A DNA stretch of 64,000 nt from positions 25,014,363-25,078,362 of the forward strand of contig NC_052135.2 in NCBI RefSeq assembly GCF_016086655.4. Reading direction: 5' to 3'. The position numbers and the translations under genes were made by a program. The stretch comes from Lepeophtheirus salmonis. Its lineage: Eukaryota > Arthropoda > Copepoda > Siphonostomatoida > Caligidae. Positions 1 to 13,113 of the stretch are shown piece after piece. The first letter of the stretch is position 1; the number at the start of each line of letters is the position of its first letter. Under the pieces are notes generated by a model. It was not told the origin of the DNA. It saw only the letters and a program-made list of their open reading frames with translations, and did no database searches.

Positions 1-307
1 ACAAGAGCATCATTACTTTAGAAATCTGTCTATATTTTATTAGCCTTAGCTAGTTGGAACTCTGTTCGAATATATATAATTGTATCTCTATTAGAAGTAA
101 GAATATCAATGTTATTGTTCATGGCTTTAGCTATTTCTGCTAAAATAAACACAACTTTTTGGGTGTGATACTCAAGAGCAGATAATAATTCTGGTGTAAT
201 AATAGCTGTTTTTCTATTTATTGGTGGTCATAATTAATCTCTTTAGTATTTTCATATTCAGTGGAGATCAACTGATTGTTAGATGGTAAACCCTATTTAT
301 GTTTATA
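1..307. other. A+T-rich flank, no gene seen
   Basis: A+T-rich sequence running up to the TA target dinucleotide of the mariner element at 306-307. No open frame, repeat or RNA gene that I can support. Confidence 0.5.
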
Positions 308-1591
308 CCGGGTGTCCCGAAAGTCTTGACTGGTACCTTCGATGGCTTTTTTTGAGGTTTTAAAGACTTTTTACGTAAATGTTACGTAAATAAAAGCTAA
401 AGGCCGTTTTCAGATTAACAAGTTTTGTTTCAATACCATTTCGAAATTCATAATTTTTTTTTGACATGGAGGCTAAAAGACATGAAGTAGCTGCTCTGCT
501 TCGTACAGGAATCAGCCACAAGGAGATCTCTGAGGCCACCAGCATGTCCGTAAGCACCATTGGCAGGATCAAGAGGTGGTTGGACAAAGGGGAAGGCCTT
601 GAAGACAAGCCTCGAATTAGGAGACCTGTCTTAAAGGCCACTAAGAAGAAGATCAGGGCCCAGATCAAGATAAACCCTCTTCTGAGCATCAGAACAATTG
701 CCAAGAAGAACAACATGGGTAAGACTACTGCTGCCAACATTGTCAAGGACATTGGGGGTAAGTCCTTGGTCCGCACCACCCGTCCCATGTTGTCCATGGC
801 CAATATGGAGGCCAGATACATCCGATGCAAGAATATTTTGAACAACATGAAAAGCAATTGGGACAGAATTCTCATTTTTTCCGATGGGAAAACTTTTACC
901 GTGGATCCAGTCTTCAACCACAAAAATGATCACTACATTAGCCTTAATGGTTATGTGGGATCTGAGAAATATGTGTCCATGACCAAGCACCCAGCCAGCA
1001 TCATGATGCTTGGAGCTGTTGGCTCAGATGGTAAAGCCATGCCTCTAGTCTTTTTCCGAGAGGGCTACAGGCTCACCTCAGAGGACTACATCAAGGTGCT
1101 CAAGACCAAGGTGGTCCCAGGGATCAGGAAGGAGTATCCTGGCAAGAGGGTGTGTTTCCAGCAGGATGGGGCACCCACACACACAGCCAAGAACACCCAG
1201 AAGTGATTGAAGGAGAATGTGGAATTCTGGCCTAAGGACTTCTGGCACCCCTCCTCCCCCGACCTGAACCCCTTGGATTTCAGCATCTGGGCGCACATTG
1301 AGAGGAAGGCTTGCAAAAAACGCCACAGCAGTACCAAAGCTCTCAAGACCTGTATCACCAAGGCTTGGGCCAAGATGGACCCCACCTACATCAAGAACAC
1401 CTGCTCCTCCTTCCGTCCCCGTGTTGTGGCTGTTATGGAAGCTAAATGCCAAATTTTTAAAAACATATTATAAATTATAACCAAGCGAAGTTTTTTTATT
1501 AAAAACATTTATCTGTATCTCTACTTTTAGTCCTTGTAGATCTTAATGAAGTTGGAAGTTAGAAATCAGTCAGGACTTTCCGGACACCCGG
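308..1591 (+). mobile_element. Mariner-like DNA transposon, full length
   Basis: A complete Tc1/mariner-superfamily element. The left terminal inverted repeat begins CCGGGTGTCCCGAAAGTC at 308 and the right end (1591 backwards) reads CCGGGTGTCCGGAAAGTC. They match over about 26 bp with a couple of mismatches. Both ends abut a TA dinucleotide (306-307 and 1592-1593), the target-site duplication typical of this superfamily. The interior holds one transposase frame of 335 codons with a single TGA. Length (about 1.28 kb) is normal for mariners. The good TIRs, intact TA and nearly open frame indicate a relatively recent insertion. It is non-autonomous unless the TGA is read through. Confidence 0.93.
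466..1473 (+). pseudogene. Mariner-like transposase with one in-frame stop
   Basis: DDE/D transposase of the Tc1/mariner superfamily, which would cut and paste its own element by binding the TIRs. Residues 1-50 form a helix-turn-helix (MEAKRHEVAALL, then SVSTIGRIKRWL). A second DNA-binding region lies around 60-110. The catalytic domain shows FSDGKTF (Asp140), QQDGAPTH (Asp234) and SPDLNPLDF (Asp271), so the last two catalytic residues have 36 residues between them. This is a maT-like spacing rather than the classic 34. Codon 247 (1204-1206) is TGA, and the same frame continues to TAA at 1471-1473. In related transposases this position is usually Trp (K-W-L), so a single TGG to TGA change is the simplest reading. 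The rest of the frame shows no other stop or frameshift. Start chosen at the ATG of the conserved MEAK N-terminus. Confidence 0.9.
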
Positions 1592-1593
1592 TA

Positions 1594-2149
1594 CTATCTG
1601 GTTATAATATTATCCTTTCTTTCAATCAACTCTTTTTCTTTATTTGAAAGCATTCGATTGAACCCAGCCATAGTCCCCAATCTCCTTTCTCTCGCTGAAC
1701 TAGCAATACATTTTAGTCTTCTTGTTACAACTAAGATCTAGTTAAATGATCAGTATAAGCAATGCCAAATAGATTTTCAAAAGATGAAACAAAGGTAATT
1801 GAGTTTTGATATACGTGGTTTGCTCTTTTTTAGACGCCTCCATTGCTAAAAAATCTTTCAAAAAATAGTTTCCTAAAAATTCCCCCAGAGGGCAGCTTGT
1901 TACTTGTCAATTCAATCATACTGGCACCAATCAAATATAATTTTGTTTAAGATCTTGTCAAACTTTCCATTGTATAAATTTTACAACATGAAAATTGACT
2001 ATACAACAAAAATCCGAGGATAAATTACAATCGGCTTTCATATTTAATTATCTGTATTTGCATAAATTATAACATCATTAATAACAACTACAAGAAACTG
2101 AAATTAATATCATGATGTATTCTATCCATTATTATACGAGTACTTAGAA
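1594..2149. other. Intergenic, no gene seen
   Basis: A+T-rich sequence between two mariner copies. No coding frame with recognisable motifs on either strand. Confidence 0.45.
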
Positions 2150-2660
2150 ATGCGAGAATACACATGAGAGTTGCAAGAAAATTCTGAACAAACTTAAAAG
2201 AGGTTAAAGTCGTGTTTTGGTGATCTCCGATGAAAAAATATTAACTGTCAAACTCAAAAAGCACCAGATATATTGCTAAGAGAACTGAAAATGTGGAGGA
2301 TTCCATTTTCTATGTTGGGAAGAAAAAACATTCTGCTTCTGCCATGATGTTGGGCTTTGTGGGCTCTGACAGAAATATATTACCACCACTCTGGACAAAG
2401 TGAACTGTTGATCCACACAGTTGCTGGCTCACAAGGTATTTATTGCCTTAAAAATTCTTTTGAATTTTGTAGTGGAGCATCATAGAGTCCAAGACCTGTC
2501 CTGCCAACCACCTAATGTTGATGCACTGAAGGCCACTGTGGCCAGAGCGGGGAACAGCATACCCAGTGCTACAGTAAAGTACGTATTTTACGAGTTTATA
2601 TCCCATATTGTGGCTTATATTGCTGCCACATAATTGCTGCAAATGTTCATTATTTCAAAT
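2150..2660 (+). pseudogene. Decayed mariner-like transposase fragment
   Basis: Pieces of a mariner transposase are readable in shifting frames. CKKILNKLK is near 2171, ISDEKILTVK (first catalytic Asp region) near 2223, and KKHSASAMMLGFVGSD near 2325, matching the KHPASIMMLGAVGSD block of the element at 466-1473. PNVDALKATVARA (C-terminal helix) is near 2511, then a Cys/Ala-rich end near 2640. The section carrying the second and third catalytic Asp is missing between about 2400 and 2500. Several stops and frameshifts. No matching TIRs were found, so this is an old internally deleted relic of a related but different subfamily. Confidence 0.75.
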
Positions 2661-2664
2661 AGTC

Positions 2665-4405
2665 AATAAAATATAAAATTGATTTCTAATCAATGAAAAT
2701 AGGCGTAGTGCTTCAGGTAGCTCTTATCAAAACAAAACACATGGAATTTAATATTATCTTCGAAATGTTATAGATGCTGGGGGCATTAGTATATATTAGC
2801 CTACAAATATTGAAGTTTATAGATAACGATGTATAATTTCTATTCAAACTGTACACTGTGTCTACAGAGACAGTAAGGAAGACAGTTGGGGACAGTTGCA
2901 GTAAAGCTATAAACAAAGTGGAGAAACGGAGACCACGTGATCAATATTAATACAAGGGAGTGGTCTTATTGAAACTTTTTTTCAGCTAGGAGAGTTGAGT
3001 ATTACTTCATAGCTAACTACGCAGCCTTCATGAATACGCTCTTTTACCTGAATTAATAAAAATAAATTCTGGAACGGGAAGAAAACGACACATACTGTAT
3101 AAACAAAAAAATAAATAATGTGACGTTACCTGTGGTATAATAAGAATTGACCTATCTCGAAAGGAAAAAAATAACACTGAGCCCATGTATCTCCTCCAGC
3201 AAACAAGTGAATTTTGCTCCTTGTTTTTTAATCTTTAAGTTATAGGAACCCATTTTTTCGAACATTAAAATAGCTACAGCCATTTATTTTATATTATAAT
3301 GGTATAAACTATATGATGCAGATTATTGTCCAAAAAATCAAAAAAAAATGTCTACTTTTCGTTGAGATATTGTATAAAAACATATTTAGATAGATACAAG
3401 TAATATTATGGGGTGCTATCTTATAATGCAATCAGGTTATTTTTAGTTTTTGCTCTAACTTATATGACTTGACTAATTAATTATTTTGATTGCAGTGGGT
3501 ATATTTTCCTTAAAGTTCTAAACTCAATCATTGAGAAGAAAATTAATTTACTATTATTTATCAATATATTTGCAATTGACTGGTTTTGTTTATTCTTCTT
3601 TATTATCGTAAAGTTTAAAACATACTTATTTGCCAGATCTGGGACCAGAAGAAGAATAATTTGAAATATTGAGTCGTAGATTAATAATTTTAAGTTATTT
3701 GAATAAAGTTATTAAAATTTTAAAAATCAGATATTGAGTCATTAAAATATTCTCCAACTTCACATCTTCGAAAGCAGGACTATCTCTAGTCTGTTTATAT
3801 TGTTATTTCAGCAAATTATGTAGTTGAACCATTTCAACTGGAATGAATGCTTTGAAGTGTTGTTAACTTCTTTTTTTTTATTTTGTTTTTTATGGAGACT
3901 GGCTAGGACCAAATTTAAATCATTCATATCATATGAAATTATCTTATGTTAAAATCTTTATTATCAATTTACCTTATAACTAGAAGCACACTTCCTAATT
4001 CCTAACATCCTATTTGAACCAAATGAATCAAATATAATTAATTAGTTCGTTTTATGAAATTCTAAAAGCTAGGATTCGCTTGGATGGTACCAAATTCATT
4101 CCAATCTATAAATATTCCTAAAACCCTAGAAAAAATTAATAAAATGGAACACCAAAAACTAGGAATGCTAAAATCCTGATTGTTTCTAAATTAATTTATA
4201 CTATCGTATATTTGTGTCGTTATGTCATATTAAAGTTTGGTGTGTCTAAGTCAAACCAACTCTGAGTTATTAGTAAAAAAAATCTATTACTACTCCGCCA
4301 ATCTCTTTATACTTTGTGTATCCTGGTCACAAATAAATACAATTTGCAGAATTTTTTGAGGAAAACTTAGCTGTTATGGTGTCTATAATATCTACAAGCA
4401 GTCAT
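2665..4405. other. Intergenic, A+T-rich, no gene
   Basis: No supported gene. A segment at 2985-3045 resembles 38645-38728: both carry the order AGCTAACTAC-like, GC-rich triplet, then CATGAAT. It may be a dispersed repeat. Short open frames here have composition expected from A+T-rich noncoding DNA. Confidence 0.4.
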
Positions 4406-4408
4406 GGG

Positions 4409-4630
4409 AGGAAGTAAATAAAGACCAATAGAACTTTGTATCAATCAAAGCCATAAGCAGAAATTACTCCATTATCGATCTTCAATTCTATTCAGGTTCT
4501 AGAAGGGACTTACACTTTTAACACCACAACAAATTATCTTTGGCTTTCATGAGCATATGTAATTGTGATAACTTTATAATTAGATGGTTTCTCTTCAAAA
4601 ATGAAAGAAGATTATGACAGCTTTATAAAA
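4409..4630 (+). repeat. Dispersed repeat family B, copy 1
   Basis: One of about six diverged copies of a short interspersed repeat. The recognisable core is a run like ATTACTCC, then TTCAATTCTA, then AAGGGACTTACACTTTTAAC, followed by CAACAAAT and a GCTTTCATGAGCA-like tail. The best partner is the inverted copy around 34062-34255, which shares both core and tail. No coding potential. Class (SINE or MITE) not determined. Confidence 0.55.
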
Positions 4631-4639
4631 TAAAATAAA

Positions 4640-7600
4640 ATACTGTTTAGGTTGCAAACAACGACAACTGAGCATTGATTGGTTAAATTTGAATTAGCTT
4701 TTGCTAGTTATCAAACGTTCTTTTTCTATATACAATTGAGGTTAGACCTAAATATCAGCTAGGGTGTGCCATAATGAATCATTGTGCATAAGTTAGTAAT
4801 TTTGAGGCCCATGAATCTAACTTTTTTGAATTCTGTAACACAATCCGACAAAGAACATAAAATAAACAACTGATATTGTAAATGATGAAAGAGCATATTT
4901 CTGTTGAATCTGGGGAGTTGTATAATTTTGAAGTAAACAAAACACTAAAAATTATGCTAAAAATCAATGGCATAGTATATAACTATAATAATTACATGAA
5001 ACTTATATTATGAAATAATTAAGTGCAGGATTGCCCGGTATCTTCTTATAAGTGCAAAATCCGGGCAAATCCTGGAAAACCATATTGCAGGAGAGGAACC
5101 CTTTTTTATATCCTCACTTTTTGTGGAAGAGAGGGTGAGGAAAAAAATAAAGGTAGATAAAATCATGAAATATATATATATATATTTTTTTTTACTTTGA
5201 CACGTGTCGTTTATATTTCAGTTCACTCACCCAAACTTATCATACCTTCACACTCATGGTGTTCATTCAATATAAGATTAACCGAAGCACGCTTTTGTCA
5301 TCAGATAAGAGGCAATGGTGATGTATATAAGTGATATTAGAATCAATATCCGTCCAAGACCATTTGGTTATTGCGGTTCAATGGGGGAAATCAATATTAT
5401 CCTTGCATACATAGATAAGTATCATTGTGGGAAAATAGAAGGAATAAAGGGGATGGAGATGGTATAATCAGAGCAAACTTGATTGAATTAATCAAGGATG
5501 ACTTTTTCCACCCTGTTCTCGTAATAATACGCTTAGTTTACTTGTCGAATCGGTATAACAAAAGTGATGAACGAGAAAAAAAAGTTTTGACGAAGAAAAC
5601 AATAAATAAATACATAAATAAGTTGATAGTTAAATATTGCTCAATAATAAATTGCAAAACATTATAAGCTAAAGAAACCTGTGCATTTCTTTAATTAATT
5701 TTACCTTTTAGTATTATAATAATAATAAAAATAGCAAACATAAATTAATCATCCAGGTTTTTTTAAAAGAAATTTTGTAATAAAATTTAATTAAAATTGT
5801 TTTTCTCCGAATTGTATTATAACTAATATTATGAACATATCCCTATATAATATGTAGTAGTAGTTTGTTGATATATTACTACTTTTCACGATAGGTGTGG
5901 TTAATTTATTCTCAGTTAAATCTACATATACCAAAGCTCTCAAGCATATATTGCAAAAACTTGTAATGAGTGAATGGTTAACTTTATTTTTTAATAATTA
6001 TCCTGTCGAAAAAAAACGAAATAAACTTTTTACATTTTAAATTATAATCTTCTTATTTTTTATGTTGCTTGAATTGGTCAGTTGCACCTATTAAGTATGA
6101 GTAAATATTATAGTGTTACCATTACTCCATATTATATAGTAATTATCTTTGAAGTCTGTTAACAAAAGGTACAAATATTAACTTCTATATGAGGGACCGT
6201 GCATCGAATCTAGATACATTGAATTTAAAAGAGTAACTTTTCCGGAGAACGATTTTCACTGGGCTACGTCGTTTCACAACTCAATTTTTCAAACAATACA
6301 GTTCTTCATAAAGAAAAACTATGAAGTTGATGCAGCCATTAATATATGGCAAAAAATATGTACTGTACCTTCAAGTTCAGACATGTTGCTAAATGAACCA
6401 GATTTTTGCTAATCATTTCACTCTCCATTGCCCATATAAATTATAAATAGGACTTTAAATCCTAAACAATTTTTAGCGTGCAAGTTATTGGCAAAAAAAA
6501 AACCTGTAATCAATATTCTTGAGGAAAGAACATATCAGTATAAAGTGTAACTAATAGTGATATGCTTATTAATGACAGAAAGTTTGTGAAGTTATAAATG
6601 TATGTCCTATATGGACTCTGAATAATTTCTACCCATGTCCTTGCTTAATGCAAAGTGGGCCCGGGGTTATTTCTTTCGTCTAACACCTAATTTAAAGGAA
6701 GCTGCTTTACTCATTTTTCTAGTTGTGAGGGTTACCATGTTATTTTTCGATTATTTTTTTTAAATATCAAAATTACTTACAATTTACATCCCTAATTATA
6801 ATCTGGCCTCTGTGTGGCACGTAATATTTTTCCTATTTGTATCAGTTGTGTGTCCAGTTACATAAACACATAACATATATGTACATAAAGTCGCACATAT
6901 ATAACTAAATTAGTAGATAAAACAAACTTATTTGTATTTACTTTTTGTATTTAATAACGTTATCTTTCTTCAGAATATTGAATTATCTCGGGTTACTCTC
7001 GGGATAGATATACACCATACTTATTTGTATAATAAGTCAATTTTATAGAAAGGCTCTGCCATTTAGTTTATCTGTCTTCGGATTTTTTGTAAAAAAATAA
7101 CAAGAGTCCACAAAATTATATGAGAAAGTAGTCAGGCGACCGGAAACAGTTGCAACAGTCCTTATTAAACAAGTATTAGAATTGTATAGTTTTAATTCTA
7201 ACGTGGTTCTTTTTTCAATTATTTAATACCCAACAATGTAAATTACGACCCCTGCCCCCCCCCCTCGTTCCTTTATTAAGTAGCAAATTCCTACAAAAAA
7301 ACAAGTTCACTTATAAATAGCATCAAAAGTCAGATATATACTACTGGCATGAGTACACAGTATTGCTTAGAGTTATTTGTTAAATTATTACACAAAACTT
7401 TTGAACACCTTTGTTACACCCTTGACCGTGTAGTCAAAACTAAAAATTGTTATCTTTTATAAATATATTTTAGATTAAATTTATTTTACAGTACTGTTTA
7501 TTCATAAAATATTTAATTTCAAATTCAAAAAATGTTCATATAAAATTCGTCGAACCAATTGACTTCCTATATTTGACCATCGAAAAACATGAATTTGACA

Positions 7601-8817
7601 AATCCCTTACAATTACTTGAAATTTCTGGTGTTGAACCTTTTTAATGCTCATAGCAAAACTCAACAATACAGGAAATTGAAATCTCTTAAAATTGATCTG
7701 TGTATTTGAATACTACAATCGCATTCTTCGGATGAAAACATCTTTCCTATAAAAGATGTTTTACTTTGTTATTTTTATCCATAATCTTGTCAACAAATTC
7801 GTATGTTCTTAACCACCTAGTTATTTTTTACCTAAAATATTTATATTAATTTGATCAAATTTTTGATTCCTTGGTGCTGGAATTATTCTTTCTTGGTTTG
7901 ATCTAAGAAATTTGTTGTTCGGGACAAAAAGAGATAAAATCTTCTCTTAAATTTGTGCAGAAGAACAAAATTTATTTCTAAAATCTAATTTTACCATTAT
8001 ATATAGTTTTATATAACGTAATGAGCTAAAACATACTCACGTTGTTACTTTGTTATTTATTATATCAAAAAAGTCATGCAGTTCTAATAATTTATAATAT
8101 ATTTATAAGCACAACAGGTCATTTTCAACTGTGACAGCTACTACCCTCTCAATTTTTTTAATATTATTTTAAATAAATCAGAAACTTTGGTCTTCTAAAA
8201 TTATAAATAAGATATTTATGTATGTAATTTTTTTCTTTCACAGGTGTATTCATTTGCCTCCAATCAATCTATTTTCTAGATTTAAGTCAATTTATTAATT
8301 AATTTTAATATAAATAAAATAAGACTTTATTTGAAAGGTATTTGTAGTTTCAATATATTTTTCTATATAAGTGTAGACACAACATTTATTGGCCGGATTG
8401 ACTTTATTTTTGACACATAGCCCTTTGAAACATTGCATTGACGAAGGGGTACTTTTTTATACTCTAAGCACAAAAGCAACAGCCCTAAGTGTCTCTTAAC
8501 AATTATTCCGGAGTCATTTGACACAACCCCGTTAATATTCTTTAAAGTGAAAATAAAAATGAATTTTACATTTATATATAAATCATTATCTTGTTAATAA
8601 ATTTGTACTACAAAAATAAAGATCCCCACCCCAAAAAATATTATGACCAATTCTACTAATATTGCATTTAGAAAATTATCTTAATTGCAAAATTACATTA
8701 TAATAGTTTAATCAATGAATCAAAGCTAAGTGAAATAGGATACATAATAGGAATATACCGAACACATAAAAAATATAGTATCAGTGAAGATGAAGATCTT
8801 AATGATTTTAAAAGAAG
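4640..8817. other. Long gene-poor A+T-rich interval
   Basis: No supported gene over about 4 kb. Present are a (TA)n run near 5170-5185, a GCCCGG...CCGGGC imperfect hairpin near 5034-5076, and a run of ten C at about 7255-7264, which stands out in this A+T-rich context. Open frames such as 5425-5667 show no recognisable motif and Lys/Asn/Ile-rich composition as expected by chance. Confidence 0.4.
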
Positions 8818-9123
8818 ATGCTGATTTATCTATTGATGATTTTTTCCCTTGAAATGAAAAGAATAACCAATCTTCAGAAGAATAACCCGACTGTGGATTT
8901 GTCTAGAATTGGCATTCGTAAAAAAATTTATATGCAAACATCTTGGCACCCAATATTTTATATGAAGATTGGTTTGATTTTTTCTATGAAAGGGAAAATC
9001 TATCATATTCTTAAAAAGCAGATATCTGATTATTTACAAAATGAAAATTTCCAAAAACACATAACAATTAAAAAAACCTTACTGAATCCCTTCCTTACAA
9101 CTTTAACTTGCATTTTACTATAA
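8818..9123 (+). other. Open frame of 101 codons, unrecognised
   Basis: An uninterrupted frame rich in Lys, Ile and Leu. I recognise no domain. The N-terminal part is preceded by an Asp/Glu-rich frame on the same strand (about 8785-8820) that is frame-shifted relative to it, so this could be the remains of a repeat-encoded protein. Equally it could be a chance frame, since A+T-rich DNA yields such lengths. Low support. Confidence 0.15.
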
Positions 9124-12100
9124 ATGAATCACCTAACCTTACGAATACAGAAGAATAAAATCTTATAAACATAGTGTCGCATCTATGCATCATAGAAAAA
9201 CAAACAATTACTATAATTTGGGTCGTATAACAGCTAGTCTAAGCTTTAAAGTTTAGTTGGTAAGATACTTATTTATGTCATAGGGTAATATTACTTCATC
9301 TATTTCATATTTGATTTTCTAGGAGAACTGCTTTTGTTGGAAAAGTTGAGTAAATAGGCATTGATAAGTAATTTCCAAAATATGGAATGACGTAGATAAC
9401 AAGGCACTGGGGAAAAATTATTATTTTGAAATCAAGATTGTTACGTTCGATTCACAGTAGATCATAGAGCAGGAAATAAGTCAGATTGAGTAATTGTAAT
9501 ACTATAATATTTACATATATATTCCAAAACGGTGCAACTCCATTTGACCTATTCAAGTACATTTTAGAATAATATCAACCATGTTTTTTTTCTGTTTTTG
9601 TTTTTTTTCATGGATTGTCGCCAAATTAGAACAAAATATAGAACTTTGTCAAAATAAATAATAATCTTAAAGTGTTCAATGGTAAAATCTGAAATAACAT
9701 AGAGTATAGATATTTTGTTGTAACCATTACTATGACCAACTTTTCTTTTTAAACCCAATCTTTACAGATATGCAAGGAATATGTAGAATAAATTTGTACA
9801 AATACTGAATCATACAAATACGCCTTGGCGCTTGTGGGTGACAAATATTTATATATGATATATTTATATGGCTCATTTTAGGAGGAAGAAAAATATCATC
9901 TCAAAAATGGGACAGCCTAATTTACATACATTGGGATACATAGAAACATGTGTAATAAATTTTGAAAAAAAGAAACTACATTTATGTATGATTGATAACT
10001 TTTCATCTTTTTACATATACATAATAAAGTATCAAAATTATAAAAGGCTTTTATAGATACCATTACATTAATATCAAATAGAAATTCAATATATGTACAA
10101 TACAAATACATACACAGGTATGCCTTGATGCATGGCATAATTAAATGGCTCATAAAACTATGAAGATATTTAACATATGGTTCAGTACCCATCCGTTACG
10201 AGTATATATATTGATTACTTACTTACATACATAATTAATAACTTATCATGTTTCAAATTTTCCCTTCAAAAGTAACATGTATAAATATTTAATAGAAAAC
10301 TTATCACCTTAATTAAAAAAGTGATATATATTTAAAGAACTCTATGTTAAAATGTGTAAAAATACATTATATTAAGGAATTTAGGATAACTCTTTGCTTT
10401 TGTTTCCTTAATTAGAAAATTAATCTATGTACCTGGTATTGACATTTAAAAGATAGAAACCATGGTTCGTTTTTTTTTTGTGTGTGTTTTTAATGAATTA
10501 TATCCAATTCTATTAATTCAATATATTTTTCATTGATTTGTTTAGTATGTTCAGCTACTGAATAAATAACTTTAAATTTTGATATTTCTTATAACTAATG
10601 TATGAATGCCTTAAGGCCTTGAAATCAGTCTTATCCCTTGTTTCGATCCTTAGAAAATATTTGACATTTAAACATATTTCCATGGAATCATTATCATAAA
10701 TGTGATGTATCAGCACAAAAACAATTTTGAAAAAAATTAGGAAAATTAGTAATGAAAGTTTATGATTTTACTTCATAAGTATAAACAATAAAACATTTCC
10801 TTCACCTAACTTAGTCAAATGCAGGCTTATATTATAGCTTCTGAATAAATTAAAAAAATTCCATGTGTTCATTTAATCCTATATAACTTTGTTTAGTTCC
10901 GATTAAGATTAACCTTGTTTGTCTTTAAAATAAAATATTTTTTTTTCTATAACGAATCTTTAAGTGAAATTTATTATGCCTTTGAATAATTAATAAAAAA
11001 AACAAGGTGATTAGAAATCTAGACTCAGTTGAGACGAATAATTCAACATTACTTTTACCTTTAAAATCCATATATGCTAAAAAAATTACCTACGCCGATT
11101 GAACGATTAAATTAGTTCTTCACTCTTTCATCTTTCATATTGAATAATAGTTTTCCACCATTCTTAATTCAGACTTATTGAAAGTATTTTTCATTTATGT
11201 ACCATATGATGTTAATAAATTCTAGATAGACAATATTTCTAAATTTATTTTATTCGATCTGCAGTTATGAAATGTAGTATTTCAAATAACCCAATTTAAA
11301 GCTGAATAAAAACATATTATTTAATTCCCTTTTCTGAAAAAAATATTTGTAAAAAATAATTACAAATTTATTATGAAATATTTAAATGTACGTATATAAA
11401 ATATTACTCTCTTTAGACCACAAAAAAGAGTATTTTCTATGTTTTTCGTAGTAAAGCAATAAATATCAATCCAAGGGCAAACATTTGATGACTTGTGTTA
11501 TTGTTTGCTAAAATTTTATAATTTAAAATAATTTTTCGGGTAATGTAACCTCGTTAATTAAAAAAAAAAACATTTTAAAGAGTTTGAAGTAAACGTCCAA
11601 TTTTTTGTACCGGCACATCCCTAGAATATTTTAATAAAGCCAATAATTTGAATGTAATTAAGCTTTTTACAATTTTTTGAACAATACATTTTACGAAAAA
11701 ACAATAAAAGGTACGATATATGAATCAATAAAATACAGGAATTGTTATATCAAATATATTCGTACGGATTAATATATTAAAATGTGCGAGGAGGAAGTAG
11801 TCATAAAAACTAAACGCATTTACATCATTCTTTTTATTAGTAATGAGAGCAAATACATAGAGTGTATAAAATATAACCTTAATGGGTGCAAAACTTTTTT
11901 CCTTGTTGGCAATCTGTAGAGTTATTTTTTAATTTTCTAAAATGAATCTGAAAAATTGTTAGTAAACTATAATTACTTTGAAATTTAAGTATTTATTTGT
12001 ATATTCTAAATTATCATTATCTTCATTTTTATCAATATCTCTAATAGTGCACGAGTTGTTTTTAAAAGTCTGCAGGTCCTGTATTTTTGAATTTTGTAAC

Positions 12101-12395
12101 CTATTTTGACCCGCTGAATAATTATTCAAATGTATGTTATAGATCAGCTAATTTTTGGTTAAATTTAGTAATTATGTATAATTAAGCGATACTTATATTA
12201 TGAAATAATTAAATATGGTTTTTACCCAGAAAATAAATATTTTAAATCATTTCTCAAATAAGATTGTTTATAATAATAATAATAATATGTTTGATATATC
12301 CTAAGAAAAAACCAACATAATTATCCGTTTTATTCTTGCATCAACACAGGGTGCGTGTTCCGTTCCACCTAAAACAATTTCTAGAGTGGAATAAA
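9124..12395. other. Gene-poor A+T-rich interval
   Basis: No supported gene over about 3.2 kb. At 9225-9460 there is a weak tRNA-like arrangement (AGTTTAGTTGGTAAGA and, 190 bp later, GTTCGATTC), too far apart for a tRNA gene. Otherwise homopolymer-rich sequence. Confidence 0.4.
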
Positions 12396-12399
12396 CTGG

Positions 12400-12590
12400 G
12401 AACATCGTTTTTACGTTGCTCTGTAGACGTAAATTTTTTAGTTGATCGTATCACATCAAAGACGATATTTTTGTGCGGAGCTTGTATGAATTGTACTCCA
12501 ATGCAGCTATGAGTAGTAGTTCGACTTCGTTATCAGTCCATATGAGAGTCTATGACTTTATATTTACAGTCTCTCTATTTTTGATTAGTA
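12400..12590 (-). pseudogene. Possible WTDNEVELLL-type transposon-associated fragment
   Basis: On the minus strand a short stretch reads IWTDNEVELLLIAALEY, followed within the next 100 bases by frame-shifted Lys/Arg-rich sequence. The W-T-D-x-E-V-E-L-L-L motif is one I associate with SANT/Myb-like proteins found next to transposases in fish and invertebrate genomes. That association is from memory and could not be checked. The fragment is broken by stops on both sides, so at most it is a relic. Confidence 0.35.
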
Positions 12591-12703
12591 CACCCTCACG
12601 CAGCTTCTCAATACTTATATGTTCTCTCCTCAAGGATCAAAGAATTATAATTAGCGTTTGATAATTTTTTCATATAATGAAATGAGAAATTTATACTAGA
12701 AAT

Positions 12704-13113
12704 CTGTAAGCAAGGGCTCAAGTGTGGCCGCTAAAAATGGGGTGGATGAAATGATAAATTACTACAATGACATTACATAATTTTAAAAGGTCAGTTGTCA
12801 AACACTTGCTATTTTTTTATTAAATAGCAATTTACTAATGTCAAAATAGTCAAATGTATACCTAATCCTAAAAAAAGGCCAAAGATATGCTTGATATTAG
12901 AACTAAATAATGGCTTACACACTATGATTTATGAATTTTACAGGTCTGATTTTTTTACTTAGGTATATGTTTGACAATTTCAATCTAATATATACTTCTT
13001 TTTTATCATAGAAATATGACAATTGCCTTTTTTAACTTATGTAATGTCGTTGTAATAATTTTTCAATTCTTCTACCCAATTGGTAGCAGCTGAGCTTGAG
13101 CCTTTGCTTACAG
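12704..13113. mobile_element. Fold-back MITE, about 410 bp
   Basis: A long inverted repeat. The left arm starts CTGTAAGCAAGGGCTCAAG at 12704 and the right arm, read backwards from 13113, starts CTGTAAGCAAAGGCTCAAG. The arms stay alignable for at least 100 bp (both contain GACATTACATAA). Inner segments pair again: GTCAAATGTATACCTAA near 12848 against TTAGGTATATGTTTGAC near 12959. The whole element could therefore fold into one imperfect hairpin of about 200 bp per arm. No coding capacity. Target duplication not clear. Superfamily not assigned. Confidence 0.8.

Noticed and set aside
631..1452. Several antisense open frames of 99-187 codons over the mariner transposase
   Set aside because: They lie in other frames of a GC-richer coding sequence and have no homology of their own.
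7255..7264. Run of ten C as a functional G-quadruplex-like signal
   Set aside because: A single homopolymer without the four-block pattern; probably a simple slippage tract.
9225..9460. tRNA-like A-box and B-box motifs
   Set aside because: The motifs are about 190 bp apart and no cloverleaf stems pair; at most a degraded SINE.
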